Positions 40,561 through 50,729 of a stretch of DNA of 64,000 nucleotides are shown in pieces (position 1 is the first letter of the stretch; each line of letters opens with the position of its first letter). Origin of the DNA: Kluyveromyces lactis (Eukaryota; Ascomycota; Saccharomycetes; Saccharomycetales; Saccharomycetaceae); NCBI RefSeq assembly GCF_000002515.2, contig NC_006040.1, positions 620,001-684,000 of the forward strand. The letters are read 5' to 3'. The notes under the pieces are model-generated. The model saw only the letters and a program-made list of their open reading frames with translations, ran no database searches and was not told the origin of the DNA. The position numbers were made by a program, and so were the translations under genes.

Positions 40561-41025
40561 TCATTTGTCGAATCTGATTTGCATTTCGACACCAGCTTTT
40601 TTCAATCCACATTTCTCATAGAATCCAACATTACTTTCATCACAATCAAGAATAACTTTATAGCATCCATACTCGTTAGCTAATTTGTATAAATACTGAA
40701 TTAATATCAATCCCAATTTCTTCCCCTGTTGATCTTTTCTCACTGCAATGTCTTCAATATGACCAACAAGCCCACATTCGTGAATAACTTTTTTCTCGAC
40801 TAGCACGTTTCCTGTGGCGACAACTTCCCCATTTGTGTCAACGATCACAGTGCTATTGTACATAGGTATATCTCCTATCGTGACTGAATCCCAATGGTCT
40901 ATTAGTGAATGGAATTGATCTTGGCTCACATCACCAACCATCGTTAGCACTTTCAGCACAGATGTAACCCCAGAAAAATCATCTTTCTTGGTTCTTCTAA
41001 TTGTGTATCCTTCTGGTAATGACAT
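40561..41025 (-). CDS. GNA1: glucosamine-6-phosphate N-acetyltransferase
   Basis: 154 residues from the ATG at 41025 (159 in S. cerevisiae); a hydrophobic 34-codon in-frame extension to 41127 is not conserved. GNAT fold: VVATGNVLVEKKVIHECGLVGHIEDIAV core, acetyl-CoA loop RKDQQGKKLG, and the end DCDESNVGFYEKCGLKKAGVEM matching Gna1 closely. It makes GlcNAc-6-phosphate, the second step to UDP-GlcNAc for chitin, GPI anchors and N-glycans. Convergent with SMX2, 125 bp apart. Confidence 0.96.
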   Translation of the reverse strand: MSLPEGYTIRRTKKDDFSGVTSVLKVLTMVGDVSQDQFHSLIDHWDSVTIGDIPMYNSTVIVDTNGEVVATGNVLVEKKVIHECGLVGHIEDIAVRKDQQGKKLGLILIQYLYKLANEYGCYKVILDCDESNVGFYEKCGLKKAGVEMQIRFDK

Positions 41026-41142
41026 GGTAAGAATTCCAATTAACGGCAGGATGATGGTAGAAATGAATGGTAATATCAATTGTTGATGTAACAAAGAGAC
41101 TATAAAGGTTCTTTTATCATGGTTCATATTTAATCATTGTGC

Positions 41143-41655
41143 CTATACAAAGAATAATGCTGGAATTAGAACATAAGGAACGTAGACCATCGTTAGCGCC
41201 AGTTTGTCCGGGTTACTCAATGACACGTGATCGGTATTCATCGTGGCTGGATAGTACCCATAGGCCCAAACGTACCATATACAAAAACTAGTGGTGGTGA
41301 TGACATTGAATGCATAGCATTTAGATAGACGGTCCACTGTGAATAAAGTTCTTTTGATAGTTTTTGACTTTGACAAGTTTAGCAGCTGGTATAAGCAATA
41401 TATGGCCACAGGCAGTTGGAATAAAATTTCAATGATTGTCATATATTTGAGCCAGTTTGGAGGATTGGCAGTTAGAAAATCATTGAAATTATCAATATAA
41501 CCATCTAGAAGTCCCTTAGTATATTGAAGATATGGAGGAAGTACTGCATTCGAATCCAAAAACGTAATGATTGGAATGTTAACTGCATACCAGATCTTCC
41601 ATAGATTGATCTTCCATAGTTGAGTCTTTCTCGAATCACGTTGCTCTTTACTCAT
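41143..41655 (-). CDS. EMA19: EXPERA/TMEM97-like ER membrane protein (YLR050C/Ema19-like)
   Basis: 170 residues, four predicted membrane helices starting at about 21, 71, 113 and 150. TMEM97-type features: IPIITFLDSNAVLPP in the first loop, ANPPNWLKYMTIIEILFQLPVAIYCLY (written from 84 on), and a Tyr/Trp-rich third helix. The S. cerevisiae relative has about 161 residues and acts in ER handling of mitochondrial precursors; the human relative is the sigma-2 receptor. The specific orthology is inferred from size and motifs; synteny does not help. It starts 117 bp beyond the GNA1 stop and reads toward it. Confidence 0.65.
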   Translation of the reverse strand: MSKEQRDSRKTQLWKINLWKIWYAVNIPIITFLDSNAVLPPYLQYTKGLLDGYIDNFNDFLTANPPNWLKYMTIIEILFQLPVAIYCLYQLLNLSKSKTIKRTLFTVDRLSKCYAFNVITTTSFCIWYVWAYGYYPATMNTDHVSLSNPDKLALTMVYVPYVLIPALFFV

Positions 41656-42165
41656 ATTAGACCTTAGTTACCCTTTATATACCTTGGTCTCTTGAAGCGC
41701 TGGTTAGAGTCGGTAACACTACTCAAACCGATGAGGATTTTACTCAAGTTATATCGATTATTCTATCAGATGCTGAATTTAACGTCTTACTTGTTTATAT
41801 TACCCGGATTTGGAGGGAATCTCATAGCAGCAACTAGACGAACGCCAAACCTGATACAAAGGTCGTGAATGGCTATACAACAAAGGGATTTATGAGAGAT
41901 TCGTTATTAATTATTGTGGTACATAAGTGTCATATTAGGAACTAGATATTACTGAACACATAAGACGGCTAGAAGTAGATCTCCTTTCCAAACTTTGGTG
42001 TGAACTGGTGTTAGCTTGAAATGAATAAATGAAGTTTAGAATGATTCACCAGTAAAATCAGGGTTAACGGTTACAATTAGCAGCTGAAAGCAGATAATAA
42101 AAGAACATTTCGTGTAATTGCAGTTTCTGAAATTTGCAAAACCAAAATTATTACATTAATAAAGT
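41656..42165. promoter_or_regulatory. EMA19-like promoter / MEP downstream region
   Basis: 510 bp with a Reb1-type TTACCCGG at 41800-41807, 145 bp before the EMA19-like ATG. No gene. Confidence 0.5.
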
Positions 42166-43647
42166 TTAGGCATTAGCGGAAGTAGTTTTTGGTTCAGATT
42201 GTAGTTCTGATGAAGAGTTGTTTCCTGTGTGAATCTTGTCATCGATGTTTGCTGGAGGAGCTTCAGCGATGGATTTGGATCTGATTGGTTCTGGAATGTA
42301 GACAGCGTCTTCTTCGTAGGTGAATTCACCAATTTCAGCTTCATCAGTACCCAATTCTTCTTCTTCAGGTCTCAATCTCAATCTTAGGAATGGGATCCTG
42401 TCCAAGATCAATAGCAAACATGCGGTAACGACACAGGTCCATGCGATAGTAGCACACACGGCAGCTAATTGATAACCAACTTGCTTGTAGTTGTGGTTGA
42501 TCCAACCTCCAGCAATTGGGGAACTTTCAACGCCGGCCAATGCGTTAATGTAATCGGCAGCGAAAATACCAGTCAAAACTGAACCGATACAGCCACCGAC
42601 ACCATGCAAAGCGTACACGTCCAAACCGTCATCGATCTTCAACAAATTCTTCAGGTCGACAGCCAAGTTACAACCAGCAGCTGTGACGATACCGATGATA
42701 ACGGAAGCCCATAATGGAACGAAACCAGCGGCAGGGGTAATACCGACCAAACCGGAAATGGCACCAGAACACAAACCAACAGTAGTCCATTTACGACCAG
42801 ATCTGAAGTAATCGATGAACATCCAGGTCAAAGCACCGCAAGCAGCAGCCAAGTTTGTTGAATAGGCAGAGTACCAAGCTCTAATGGTAGCGTTACCAGC
42901 GGAACCCGGGTTGAAACCACCAATCCAACCGATCCAAGTGAAGACAGTACCCAACACGACAGAGGTAACGGAATGTGGCTTGTACTTAGGAACACCAGAC
43001 TTCGTCAATGGATCATTTCTTCTACCCAAAATCAAAGCGTAAATCAAAGCACCGTGACCGGAGCAAATGTGGACTGGACCACCACCTGCGTAATCTAAAG
43101 CACCAAGGGTAGCCAACCAACCCTCTGGGTTCCAAGTCCAACAAGCAATTGGACAGTATACGATGGTGATGAACAAGAACAAAAAGACCATCATTGGGAA
43201 CAATCTAGCTCTTTCACAGGCACCACCGACCATCAAAATACCGGTGACCATTGCGAACATACCTTGAAACCAAGCGAATAAGATATCTGGAACAGTACCA
43301 GCAGCAGAAGGAGCACCAAGAACGTTTTTGAAACCAAATTCGGATAAAGTACCGATGAAACCGTTACCTCTTGTATTATGGGAGAACACAAGACTGTAAC
43401 CCCACCAATACCATTGGAAAGTGACCACCGAAATAGTCATAATGGAAGCCCATAATAGAGACAAAGCGTGCTTTTTTCTCGAAAGACCAGAGTACAACAA
43501 ACCGATACCTGGGACCATTAACCAGACAAATGAACCGGCAACCATAATCCAGGCCATGTTAGCCTTGTCATATGGAGTGTTCAAATCTGTATCCAAAGAG
43601 TTACCACCGGTTCCGGTGTCAGTTGGAATACCTGTAAATTCGGACAT
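42166..43647 (-). CDS. MEP2: Mep2-type ammonium permease, copy A
   Basis: 493 residues, 11 membrane helices. Mep2-like start MSEFTGIPTDTGTGGNSL and C-terminal IGEFTYEE then YIPEPIRSK. The pore twin-His pair is present (H193 in PVHICSGHGA and H348 in YALHGVGG), as in Mep2/AmtB; Mep1/3-type proteins carry Glu at the first place. It imports ammonium at the plasma membrane; Mep2 is also the ammonium sensor for filamentous growth, which cannot be assumed here. Two AGATAA/GAGATAA motifs about 400-440 bp upstream suggest GATA-factor (nitrogen) control. Tandem with copy B, 1299 bp apart. Confidence 0.95.
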   Translation of the reverse strand: MSEFTGIPTDTGTGGNSLDTDLNTPYDKANMAWIMVAGSFVWLMVPGIGLLYSGLSRKKHALSLLWASIMTISVVTFQWYWWGYSLVFSHNTRGNGFIGTLSEFGFKNVLGAPSAAGTVPDILFAWFQGMFAMVTGILMVGGACERARLFPMMVFLFLFITIVYCPIACWTWNPEGWLATLGALDYAGGGPVHICSGHGALIYALILGRRNDPLTKSGVPKYKPHSVTSVVLGTVFTWIGWIGGFNPGSAGNATIRAWYSAYSTNLAAACGALTWMFIDYFRSGRKWTTVGLCSGAISGLVGITPAAGFVPLWASVIIGIVTAAGCNLAVDLKNLLKIDDGLDVYALHGVGGCIGSVLTGIFAADYINALAGVESSPIAGGWINHNYKQVGYQLAAVCATIAWTCVVTACLLLILDRIPFLRLRLRPEEEELGTDEAEIGEFTYEEDAVYIPEPIRSKSIAEAPPANIDDKIHTGNNSSSELQSEPKTTSANA

Positions 43648-44946
43648 TGTAAAATAATAATTTGGGAAAAACTTAAACTTTAAACTTTAAACTTCAAACC
43701 TTTCTTAACGTATTAACAATTGGCACTTCTAAAGCAAGAGATTCAATTGTATATAATTTCGCCAATATTTTGGTTTTACTTTTCCTAGTCGAAGCCTTAA
43801 TCCTCTGGTTACACAAGTTACAGACAAAAAAACGTAAACAAACAAAATTAAAGGCAGACAGCTGAACAGAATAAGCATTGTCCGATGGTACGAGAGATCG
43901 AAGCACTGTATTTATATGAAAAAAAAAAAACTTCCTCCATAAAACGAGTGAATAAGAGATATCCGTCCCATCCATATCTAATTCAAATCTTTAATCTCTA
44001 ACTCTCTGATTAAGAAAACTGAACTAACCTGTAAAATGTTCCTCAACCAAAGATAAACAAATATGAGATAATAGCATGAATGCCAGACCCTTATTGACAA
44101 GAGATCAGCATCTTCGCAGAAAAACATGCACTAACGCGGATAGAGATGACGATGTGAGGAAAAACCCGTTTCGACAAATAAGATTTCGTTTTGAAGCTAA
44201 TCAGCGATGACACAGCCTATATCAGATTTTTATCAGTAAGGTATGAACGGTCCATTGGCATTGAAATATCACTCTCAGCGTTGCGCCCGAATTTCTAGGA
44301 GCGCATCAAATTGAAGGTACGCCCCTATCTAGAGAATGCTCGTATGATAATGAAAAACTAGAAGCGAAGAAAAAAATAAAAAAAAAGATCACGGAATAAC
44401 AATCCACTGGGATTTGAATTAATCCCATAAAGGAAAAGAATCGTGATAAGAAAAAAGCTCTATCGCAGATGCCACAACTAAGGTTTCCTTTTTCTTATTT
44501 TTTTATGCTTAGTTTTTGTATTGTCTTTCTTGGAGCTTACGTTACTATTCCATAATATGCTATGGATTAGAGAATAAGGGATTACGGAGAATACCGACGC
44601 TTCGTCGTTTACTCATCTCGGAAAGAAGTAACGTTAGGGTAGCTGCAACAAGCTGTTAAGACCAAATGAGGGACAATGAATATTTTGCTTATCTCGTGAT
44701 ACCCAGTATAAAAGTTAAGATTTAATAACGTCATTGTAAGTTTCTTTAGGAGATTGATACCTTACTATGTATTGTAATACATAAGGATCAATACTGGAGA
44801 ACCAATGTTTTAATGTTGAGACCGACATTAACATGTTAAAATAATTAGTAGTTGAAGAATCGGGGAGAATCAATAAAGAATATTTTGTGGAATTGCCAGT
44901 TACCAGAACTTTGCAATGTTGAAGTCACTGTTGTTAGATCAGTTTT
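43648..44946. promoter_or_regulatory. upstream region of MEP copy A
   Basis: 1299 bp. Near the ATG are TTTAAACT direct repeats (43674-43695). GATA-type motifs lie at 44046-44075, 44443 (GATAAG) and 44690 (CTTATC). Two segments (44046-44100 and 44326-44347) recur upstream of copy B. No gene. Confidence 0.55.
44326..44347. promoter_or_regulatory. conserved element upstream of MEP copy A
   Basis: TATCTAGAGAATGCTC, one variable base, TATGA; matches 47055-47076 upstream of copy B in 21 of 22 positions. It lies about 680 bp before the ATG. Confidence 0.7.
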
Positions 44947-46416
44947 TTAAGCATTAGTTTTTGGTTCAGATTGGAGTTCCTCTGAAGAACTGTTTCCTGT
45001 TTGGACTTTGTCGTCAATGATTGCTGCGGGAGCTTCAGCGATGGATTTGGATCTGATTGGCTCTGGGATGTAGACAGCATCTTCTTCGTAGGTGAATTCA
45101 CCAATTTCAACTTCATCAGTACCCAATTCTTCTTCTTCAGGTCTCAATCTCAATCTTAGGAATGGGATCCTGTCCAAGATCAATAGCAAACATGCGGTAA
45201 CGACACAGGTCCAGGCGACACTCGCACACATGGCAGCTAATTGGTAACCAACTTGCTTGTAGTTATGGTTGATCCAACCTCCAGCAATTGGGGAACTTTC
45301 AACGCCGGCCAATGCGTTAATGTAATCGGCAGCGAAAATACCAGTCAAAACTGAACCGATACAGCCACCGACACCATGTAAAGCGTACACGTCCAAACCG
45401 TCATCGATTCTCAAGATATGCTTCAAATCAACGGCGAAATTACAACCAGCAGCGGTAACAATACCAACGATAACTGAGGCCCATAATGGAACAAATCCAG
45501 CAGCCGGAGTAATACCAACTAAACCTGCAATCGCACCGGAGCACAAACCAACAGTAGTCCATTTACGACCACATCTAAAGTAATCGATGAACATCCAGGT
45601 CAAAGCTCCACATGAACCAGCCAAGTTAGTTGAATAAGCAGAGTACCAAGCTCTAATGGTAGTGTTACCGGCGGAGCCTGGGTTGAAGGCACCAATCCAA
45701 CCTAGCCAAGTGAAGACAGTACCCAGCACGACAGAGGTAACGGAATGTGGCTTGTACTTAGGAACACCAGATTTTGTCAATGGATCGTTTCTCTTACCCA
45801 AAATCAAAGCGTACATCAAAGCACCATGACCGGAGCAAATGTGGACTGGACCACCACCTGCGTAATCTAAAGCACCAAGGGCAGCCAACCAACCCTCTGG
45901 GTTCCAAGTCCAACAAGCAATTGGACAGTATACGATGGTGATGAACAAGAACAAAAAGACCATCATTGGGAACAATCTAGCTCTTTCACAGGCACCACCG
46001 ACCATCAAAATACCGGTGGCAATAGCGAACATACCTTGGAACCAAGCGAATACAATATCAGGAACAACGCCGACAGCAGAAGGAGCACCAAGAACATCTT
46101 TGAAACCGAACATAGATAAAGTACCGATGAATCCGTTACCTCTTGTCTTAGAGAACACAAGACTGTAACCCCACCAATACCATTGGAAAGTGACCACGGC
46201 AATGGTCATAATGGAAGCCCACAATAGAGACAAAGCGTGCTTTTTTCTCGAAAGACCAGAGTACAACAAACCGATACCTGGGACCATCAACCAGACAAAT
46301 GAACCAGCAATAAAAATCCAGACCATGTCAGCCTTGTCATATGGAGCGTTCAAATCTGTATCCAAAGAGTTACCACCAGTACCGGTGTCAGTTGGAATAC
46401 CTGTAAATTCGGACAT
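44947..46416 (-). CDS. MEP2: Mep2-type ammonium permease, copy B
   Basis: 489 residues from the ATG at 46416, aligned with copy A; the frame continues 21 codons upstream but those are not conserved. Same architecture as copy A, including both pore histidines and the C-terminal IGEFTYEEDAVYIPEP. Differences cluster in short patches (for example ATGILMV for VTGILMV, LGWIGAFNP for IGWIGGFNP, KHILRIDD for KNLLKIDD) between long blocks of almost identical DNA. One residue is missing in SLVFSKTRGNG against SLVFSHNTRGNG. Function as copy A; the pair may differ in affinity or regulation. Confidence 0.95.
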   Translation of the reverse strand: MSEFTGIPTDTGTGGNSLDTDLNAPYDKADMVWIFIAGSFVWLMVPGIGLLYSGLSRKKHALSLLWASIMTIAVVTFQWYWWGYSLVFSKTRGNGFIGTLSMFGFKDVLGAPSAVGVVPDIVFAWFQGMFAIATGILMVGGACERARLFPMMVFLFLFITIVYCPIACWTWNPEGWLAALGALDYAGGGPVHICSGHGALMYALILGKRNDPLTKSGVPKYKPHSVTSVVLGTVFTWLGWIGAFNPGSAGNTTIRAWYSAYSTNLAGSCGALTWMFIDYFRCGRKWTTVGLCSGAIAGLVGITPAAGFVPLWASVIVGIVTAAGCNFAVDLKHILRIDDGLDVYALHGVGGCIGSVLTGIFAADYINALAGVESSPIAGGWINHNYKQVGYQLAAMCASVAWTCVVTACLLLILDRIPFLRLRLRPEEEELGTDEVEIGEFTYEEDAVYIPEPIRSKSIAEAPAAIIDDKVQTGNSSSEELQSEPKTNA

Positions 46417-47840
46417 TGTAAAATAATAATATCGGTGATGTCTCAAGATAAAATCGAATAATCTGGGGAATGTTTTCAAGCAAGAGGTTCAATTGTCCCT
46501 AAAAGTATATGTCCCACTAATGTTTTTGGTTGTACTTTTCCTGCTGAGGTTTGTTTCCTAGATATAAATTTTGAATGGAATCAGCATTGGCCGATGAGAT
46601 ATTGAGATGCAATCATCGTATACCGCCATATTTATACCAAAAAATTCTCAATTGAGAGAAGCAGATATATGCGTACCGCATTGTTGATGGGATCAAGAAG
46701 ATTAGACTGGATTAAGATAATACCCGTTAATCAAAGATAAATAACTGAACAAGAGATAGATGAGAAGACCCTTTATTGACAAAGACAGGTCTAAGAAAAA
46801 TAAGCATAGGATCCATTAGATGGCAGAGTTAACAGATATAACCTAGAACAAAAAGGGTCTCAATAGATAAGATGTCGTATTGATACTAGTCAGAGAAGAG
46901 TTACTTGTATTGATACAGTATTATCCTGTCTGATGCAGCAGGTAATTGCATCTTTATCAGTCAACAACGGAACCATATTTTCGGCGACGTAACAGTGATC
47001 ATTATTCAATGGCGTTTCGAGTTTCCTCAAGTACATCAAAATTAAATAAACCTGTATCTAGAGAATGCTCCTATGAAAGACCAGACAAATAAAATACAGG
47101 CTTGTAATTACAACCAATTGTGAACAAATTCAATAATTGAAATTTACCCTCCATATGGACCCGGTGTTGACGGGAAAACACATCATAGAGTCCAGGATGA
47201 AGCTAACCCCATACATTATGGAGCTTTCCTATGGACGAAGAATTAAGGATAAAGGGCGAAGGGTAAAGTGGACTAGCGGCTGAAAAGCCGTTTTCACTCT
47301 ATCAGTTTGATATCACAGATAACGAAAGTTGGTACTCGAGGAAAATTGAGTCCACCACGATTTTGTCTAAATGATGCCACCAGAGCCAGACTGAAAAGTA
47401 AAAAAAGCACCCTCGGATGACAAGGGTAGATAACGGCTATAACCTAAAAAGGGAAGGGACAAAAAGTGAAAAAGGATGGAGGAGGTAGGGCCCGGATAGA
47501 AAATGAGTGAACAATTGGAAGCTAATCACGTCACGTGCAAAGCATGTGACTTGTACCCAGATTATTTCCAGAGTGACAGCAACATTATATTCGTCTCTCT
47601 CTCGAGAAACGTCTTCATTATGCCACTGTCAAATACCAGAGGTTTATCAAAGTCGGTGTTTGTGTGGCGGGGTTTATGAAAAGGTATAAGTTTGAGAAAT
47701 GAAAATGAACAAAGTAAAAAAAAAGGTTAAGAATATAAGAGACACATACACAGCAGGTATCAATAAAGATCTTCATTCAGTTCAGAGATCAATAGGTTTA
47801 AACTGCATTTCTTTAATTCAGCATCCTCTTCACCCCCAAA
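46417..47840. promoter_or_regulatory. divergent MEP copy B / AIG1-like upstream region
   Basis: 1424 bp. Contains the MEP-shared segments at 46731-46782 and 47055-47076, a small hairpin (CGGCT GAAA AGCCG, near 47276-47289) and a TCACGTG at 47526-47532. No gene recognised. Confidence 0.5.
47055..47076. promoter_or_regulatory. conserved element upstream of MEP copy B
   Basis: Counterpart of 44326-44347, at about 640 bp before the copy B ATG, same orientation. Confidence 0.7.
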
Positions 47841-48506
47841 ATGACCCGTAACGGATACGTTCTTTTGTTAAGTTTGGCCTGTGTTTTTACAACTACCTAT
47901 GGGTTGATCCAATGTACTCAGATCAAGTTGCCAAGTAACTTGGCAACTGCTGGTCACAAGCAGTTTCTCACTAATATCTCTGCTGTTGTTACAATTGTCA
48001 ATGGTGCCCTGAATACTGTAAACCAATTGCTTGGCAATAAGGGAACCCTACACTTCTGGTCAAGAGAATTTACGTTTCCAATAGCAACATGTCTCGAAAC
48101 TATCGTATGCGTCATATATTGGCCACTAAGAATATTTTTCATTCCCTTGATCATGCATGGCGTTCAAGATTCCAGCCGCTCTCCATTACCAATGCATGTC
48201 GATATAGCGATACATTTGTTACCTATCATTTACTTATGCTTGGATTACTTCTTCTTGAAGGAGGCACCATTCCAAATCGCTGGGTGGAAAGTTTTCTTGT
48301 CGCTGCCACTGTTGGGACTTACTTACAGGATCTATCTTGATTCTATCATCGGACCAAGTGGTAGTTATCCATATCCGTTCTTGGATGTCCCAGAACCATA
48401 TAAATCTGTCATCTTCGTAACTGTCTCATTGTCCTCCGGTGGGTTGTACATTTTGTACCAAAAGTTTCACAGAAACCAACGTTCTGTTTCACTTAAGAGG
48501 GATTGA
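47841..48506 (+). CDS. AIG1/FAR-17a-like multi-pass membrane protein
   Basis: 221 residues, about six hydrophobic helices. The layout resembles the AIG1/ADTRP family: a threonine in QFLTNISAVVT (41-51), the helix FTFPIATCLETIVCVIYW, and a histidine in MHVDIAIHLLPIIYLCLDYF, which would be the catalytic Thr/His pair of these atypical fatty-acid-ester hydrolases; then SGSYPYPFLD before the last helix. This family call comes from motif spacing seen by eye. The first helix may serve as signal anchor. Not part of the neighbouring S. cerevisiae syntenic block. Confidence 0.6.
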   Translation: MTRNGYVLLLSLACVFTTTYGLIQCTQIKLPSNLATAGHKQFLTNISAVVTIVNGALNTVNQLLGNKGTLHFWSREFTFPIATCLETIVCVIYWPLRIFFIPLIMHGVQDSSRSPLPMHVDIAIHLLPIIYLCLDYFFLKEAPFQIAGWKVFLSLPLLGLTYRIYLDSIIGPSGSYPYPFLDVPEPYKSVIFVTVSLSSGGLYILYQKFHRNQRSVSLKRD

Positions 48507-49094
48507 TCAATTGGATGCAAGCTCCAGTTGCAAATCGAATGTACCAATCCTTGACGCTTTTCCTTCAATCTTGCCCTCATTAGGGTTTGAATCTATATTG
48601 GACGGAAAACACTTTGATAAACTCCGTTACCCGGAGTAAGGAGATCATTCACACTAACATGAAATTTTTTTTGCCAGTATATAAAATCAGATACATATTT
48701 CTTCGTTTCCACTTATAGGCCTTTCAATGATTAAATACATTAGAACTATTTTAGTTTAACCTTAGTTACTATTTGTTTCCTAAAAGATCAACATCAATAT
48801 TATCGCTCCACGGTTATCCCTGTGTAAGATTTCGTTCTGCGCGGGGACCGGGTTATGTGTTGTTCACTATTTCCTGGTTTTAATAATTTGTGTTGAAGCG
48901 TAGATTTAATACCAAGTACGTTGCTGGGCGCCTGATATTGAGTCAATTTGATTATGATCTATTGGGAATCAGCTGTATCTACATTTTCTCCACTTTAATG
49001 ACCGTAATGTTTATAATTCTTGGTAGTATTTCTTACTTTCGTTTATTTTATTATATTTAGGAACTTCCGTCGCGGTTATGTACAGAGAGCGTTA
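48507..49094. other. convergent AIG1-like / CBK1 intergenic region
   Basis: 588 bp. A Reb1-type TTACCCGG at 48627-48634, flanked by CTCCG and CGGAG, lies 120 bp past the AIG1-like stop, where a roadblock terminator would be useful. No gene. Confidence 0.5.
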
Positions 49095-50693
49095 CTATAG
49101 AGCATTCTTTCTAGTTAGATAATCAAACCTAGAGTACGTGTACCCGATGAATGGTAAATCTTCCTTTGCATTGGATTGAGGAACCCCTTGTTGCTGTGTC
49201 ATCATCTGTTCTCTTTGTCTTGCAGCTTGTGCCATTGCTGGTGAATCAGGGACATTTTCTAATTCATCAGTTGGGAAGAACCTAGTATCTGTGACACTGG
49301 ACAACTTAGGAATATAAGGAGCTTCCACTTGCCTGATAGTGTTCCAATCAACACCACTGAAGAAAGGATGTGCCTTAATTTCATCGGCACCACCATGTCT
49401 ACCTAGACGATTTTCAGAGTGAGTTAACAATCTTCTGATTAGATCTTCAGCTTCATAAGAAATATGAATATCATCGGGGAATTGCAAAGTTTGTTCGAAA
49501 TTCATGATCTTACGATACGTTTCTTGTGGTGTTTCAGAGCAAAATGGAGGCCAACCAATTAGACACTCGTACATAATAGCTCCTAATGACCACCAATCAC
49601 ATTCCTGACCATAACCTTGGTACAGGAAAATTTCAGGTGCAATATAATCCGGAGTACCAACAGTAGAGTATGCCATTAGTCTACGCGACTTTCTCCAAGT
49701 TTGCATTTGTTGTCTATTTGTCATGGTTAAATGAATGGCGTCAACCAACATTGTATTTCTATTACCATTGTTTGTTTCGTTTGGGAGCTGAGGTTTTTGT
49801 AGATTTAATTGCTGTTGTTGCTGTTGTTGTTGCTGTTGTTTCTTTGCCTCGTCCTCTTGTAATAACTTTTTGTAGTAACTTGAATCGTGAGTCTTATGGA
49901 ACCCCGTACTCAAACCAAAATCTGATAGTTTAATGTGGCCTCTAATATCTATCAAGATATTATCTGGTTTAATATCTCTGTGAATAAAGCCCAATTTATG
50001 AATGACCTCGATAGCAAGTATACATTCTGCCATGTAGAATCTTGTCACATCTTCTGTGAAAATTTGCCATCTGATTAACATGGTCATCAAGTCACCACCC
50101 GGCAAAAACTCCATAATTAAATACAAATATTGTGAATCTTGAAAGGAATAATACAATGAAACAACCCACGGAGAATCACTTCCCGCTAGAACATCCCTTT
50201 CAGCCTTTACGTGAGCTAACTGATCTTTGTTGTACATTTCCGATTTCAGCAATGTTTTCATAGCATATATCTTGCCTGTGTCTTTCTTTTGTACCAATCT
50301 AACTTCACCAAAGGCACCTTTACCGATGACTTTCACTGAATTGAAGTCGTCCAACGATAATCTCGTTCTACGTAGTCTCAAAAATTGTGACTCCTTTTTA
50401 CCTAAAGAAGCAAGCTGTCTATTCTTACGTTCCTCGGACCAGTCCTGGGATGCCAATTCGGATTCCAGTTCCAATCTTCTTTGATTTCTTTCAATAGCAT
50501 AACCAACACTACTCTGATAAAAGTTCTCTATCTTGAGCTTAACAGCAGCTGCTTTGTCTTGGGTAGTTTTGGTCAATAGGTCAGGTCTTCTCTCAAAATA
50601 CATGTAATTATTCGCCGATCCATTCTGTTGTTGAGCTTGCTGCTGAGACTGTTGCTGAGTTTGTCGTTGTCCTTGCTGCTGGGCCTGTTGAGT

Positions 50694-50729
<36 letters not shown>

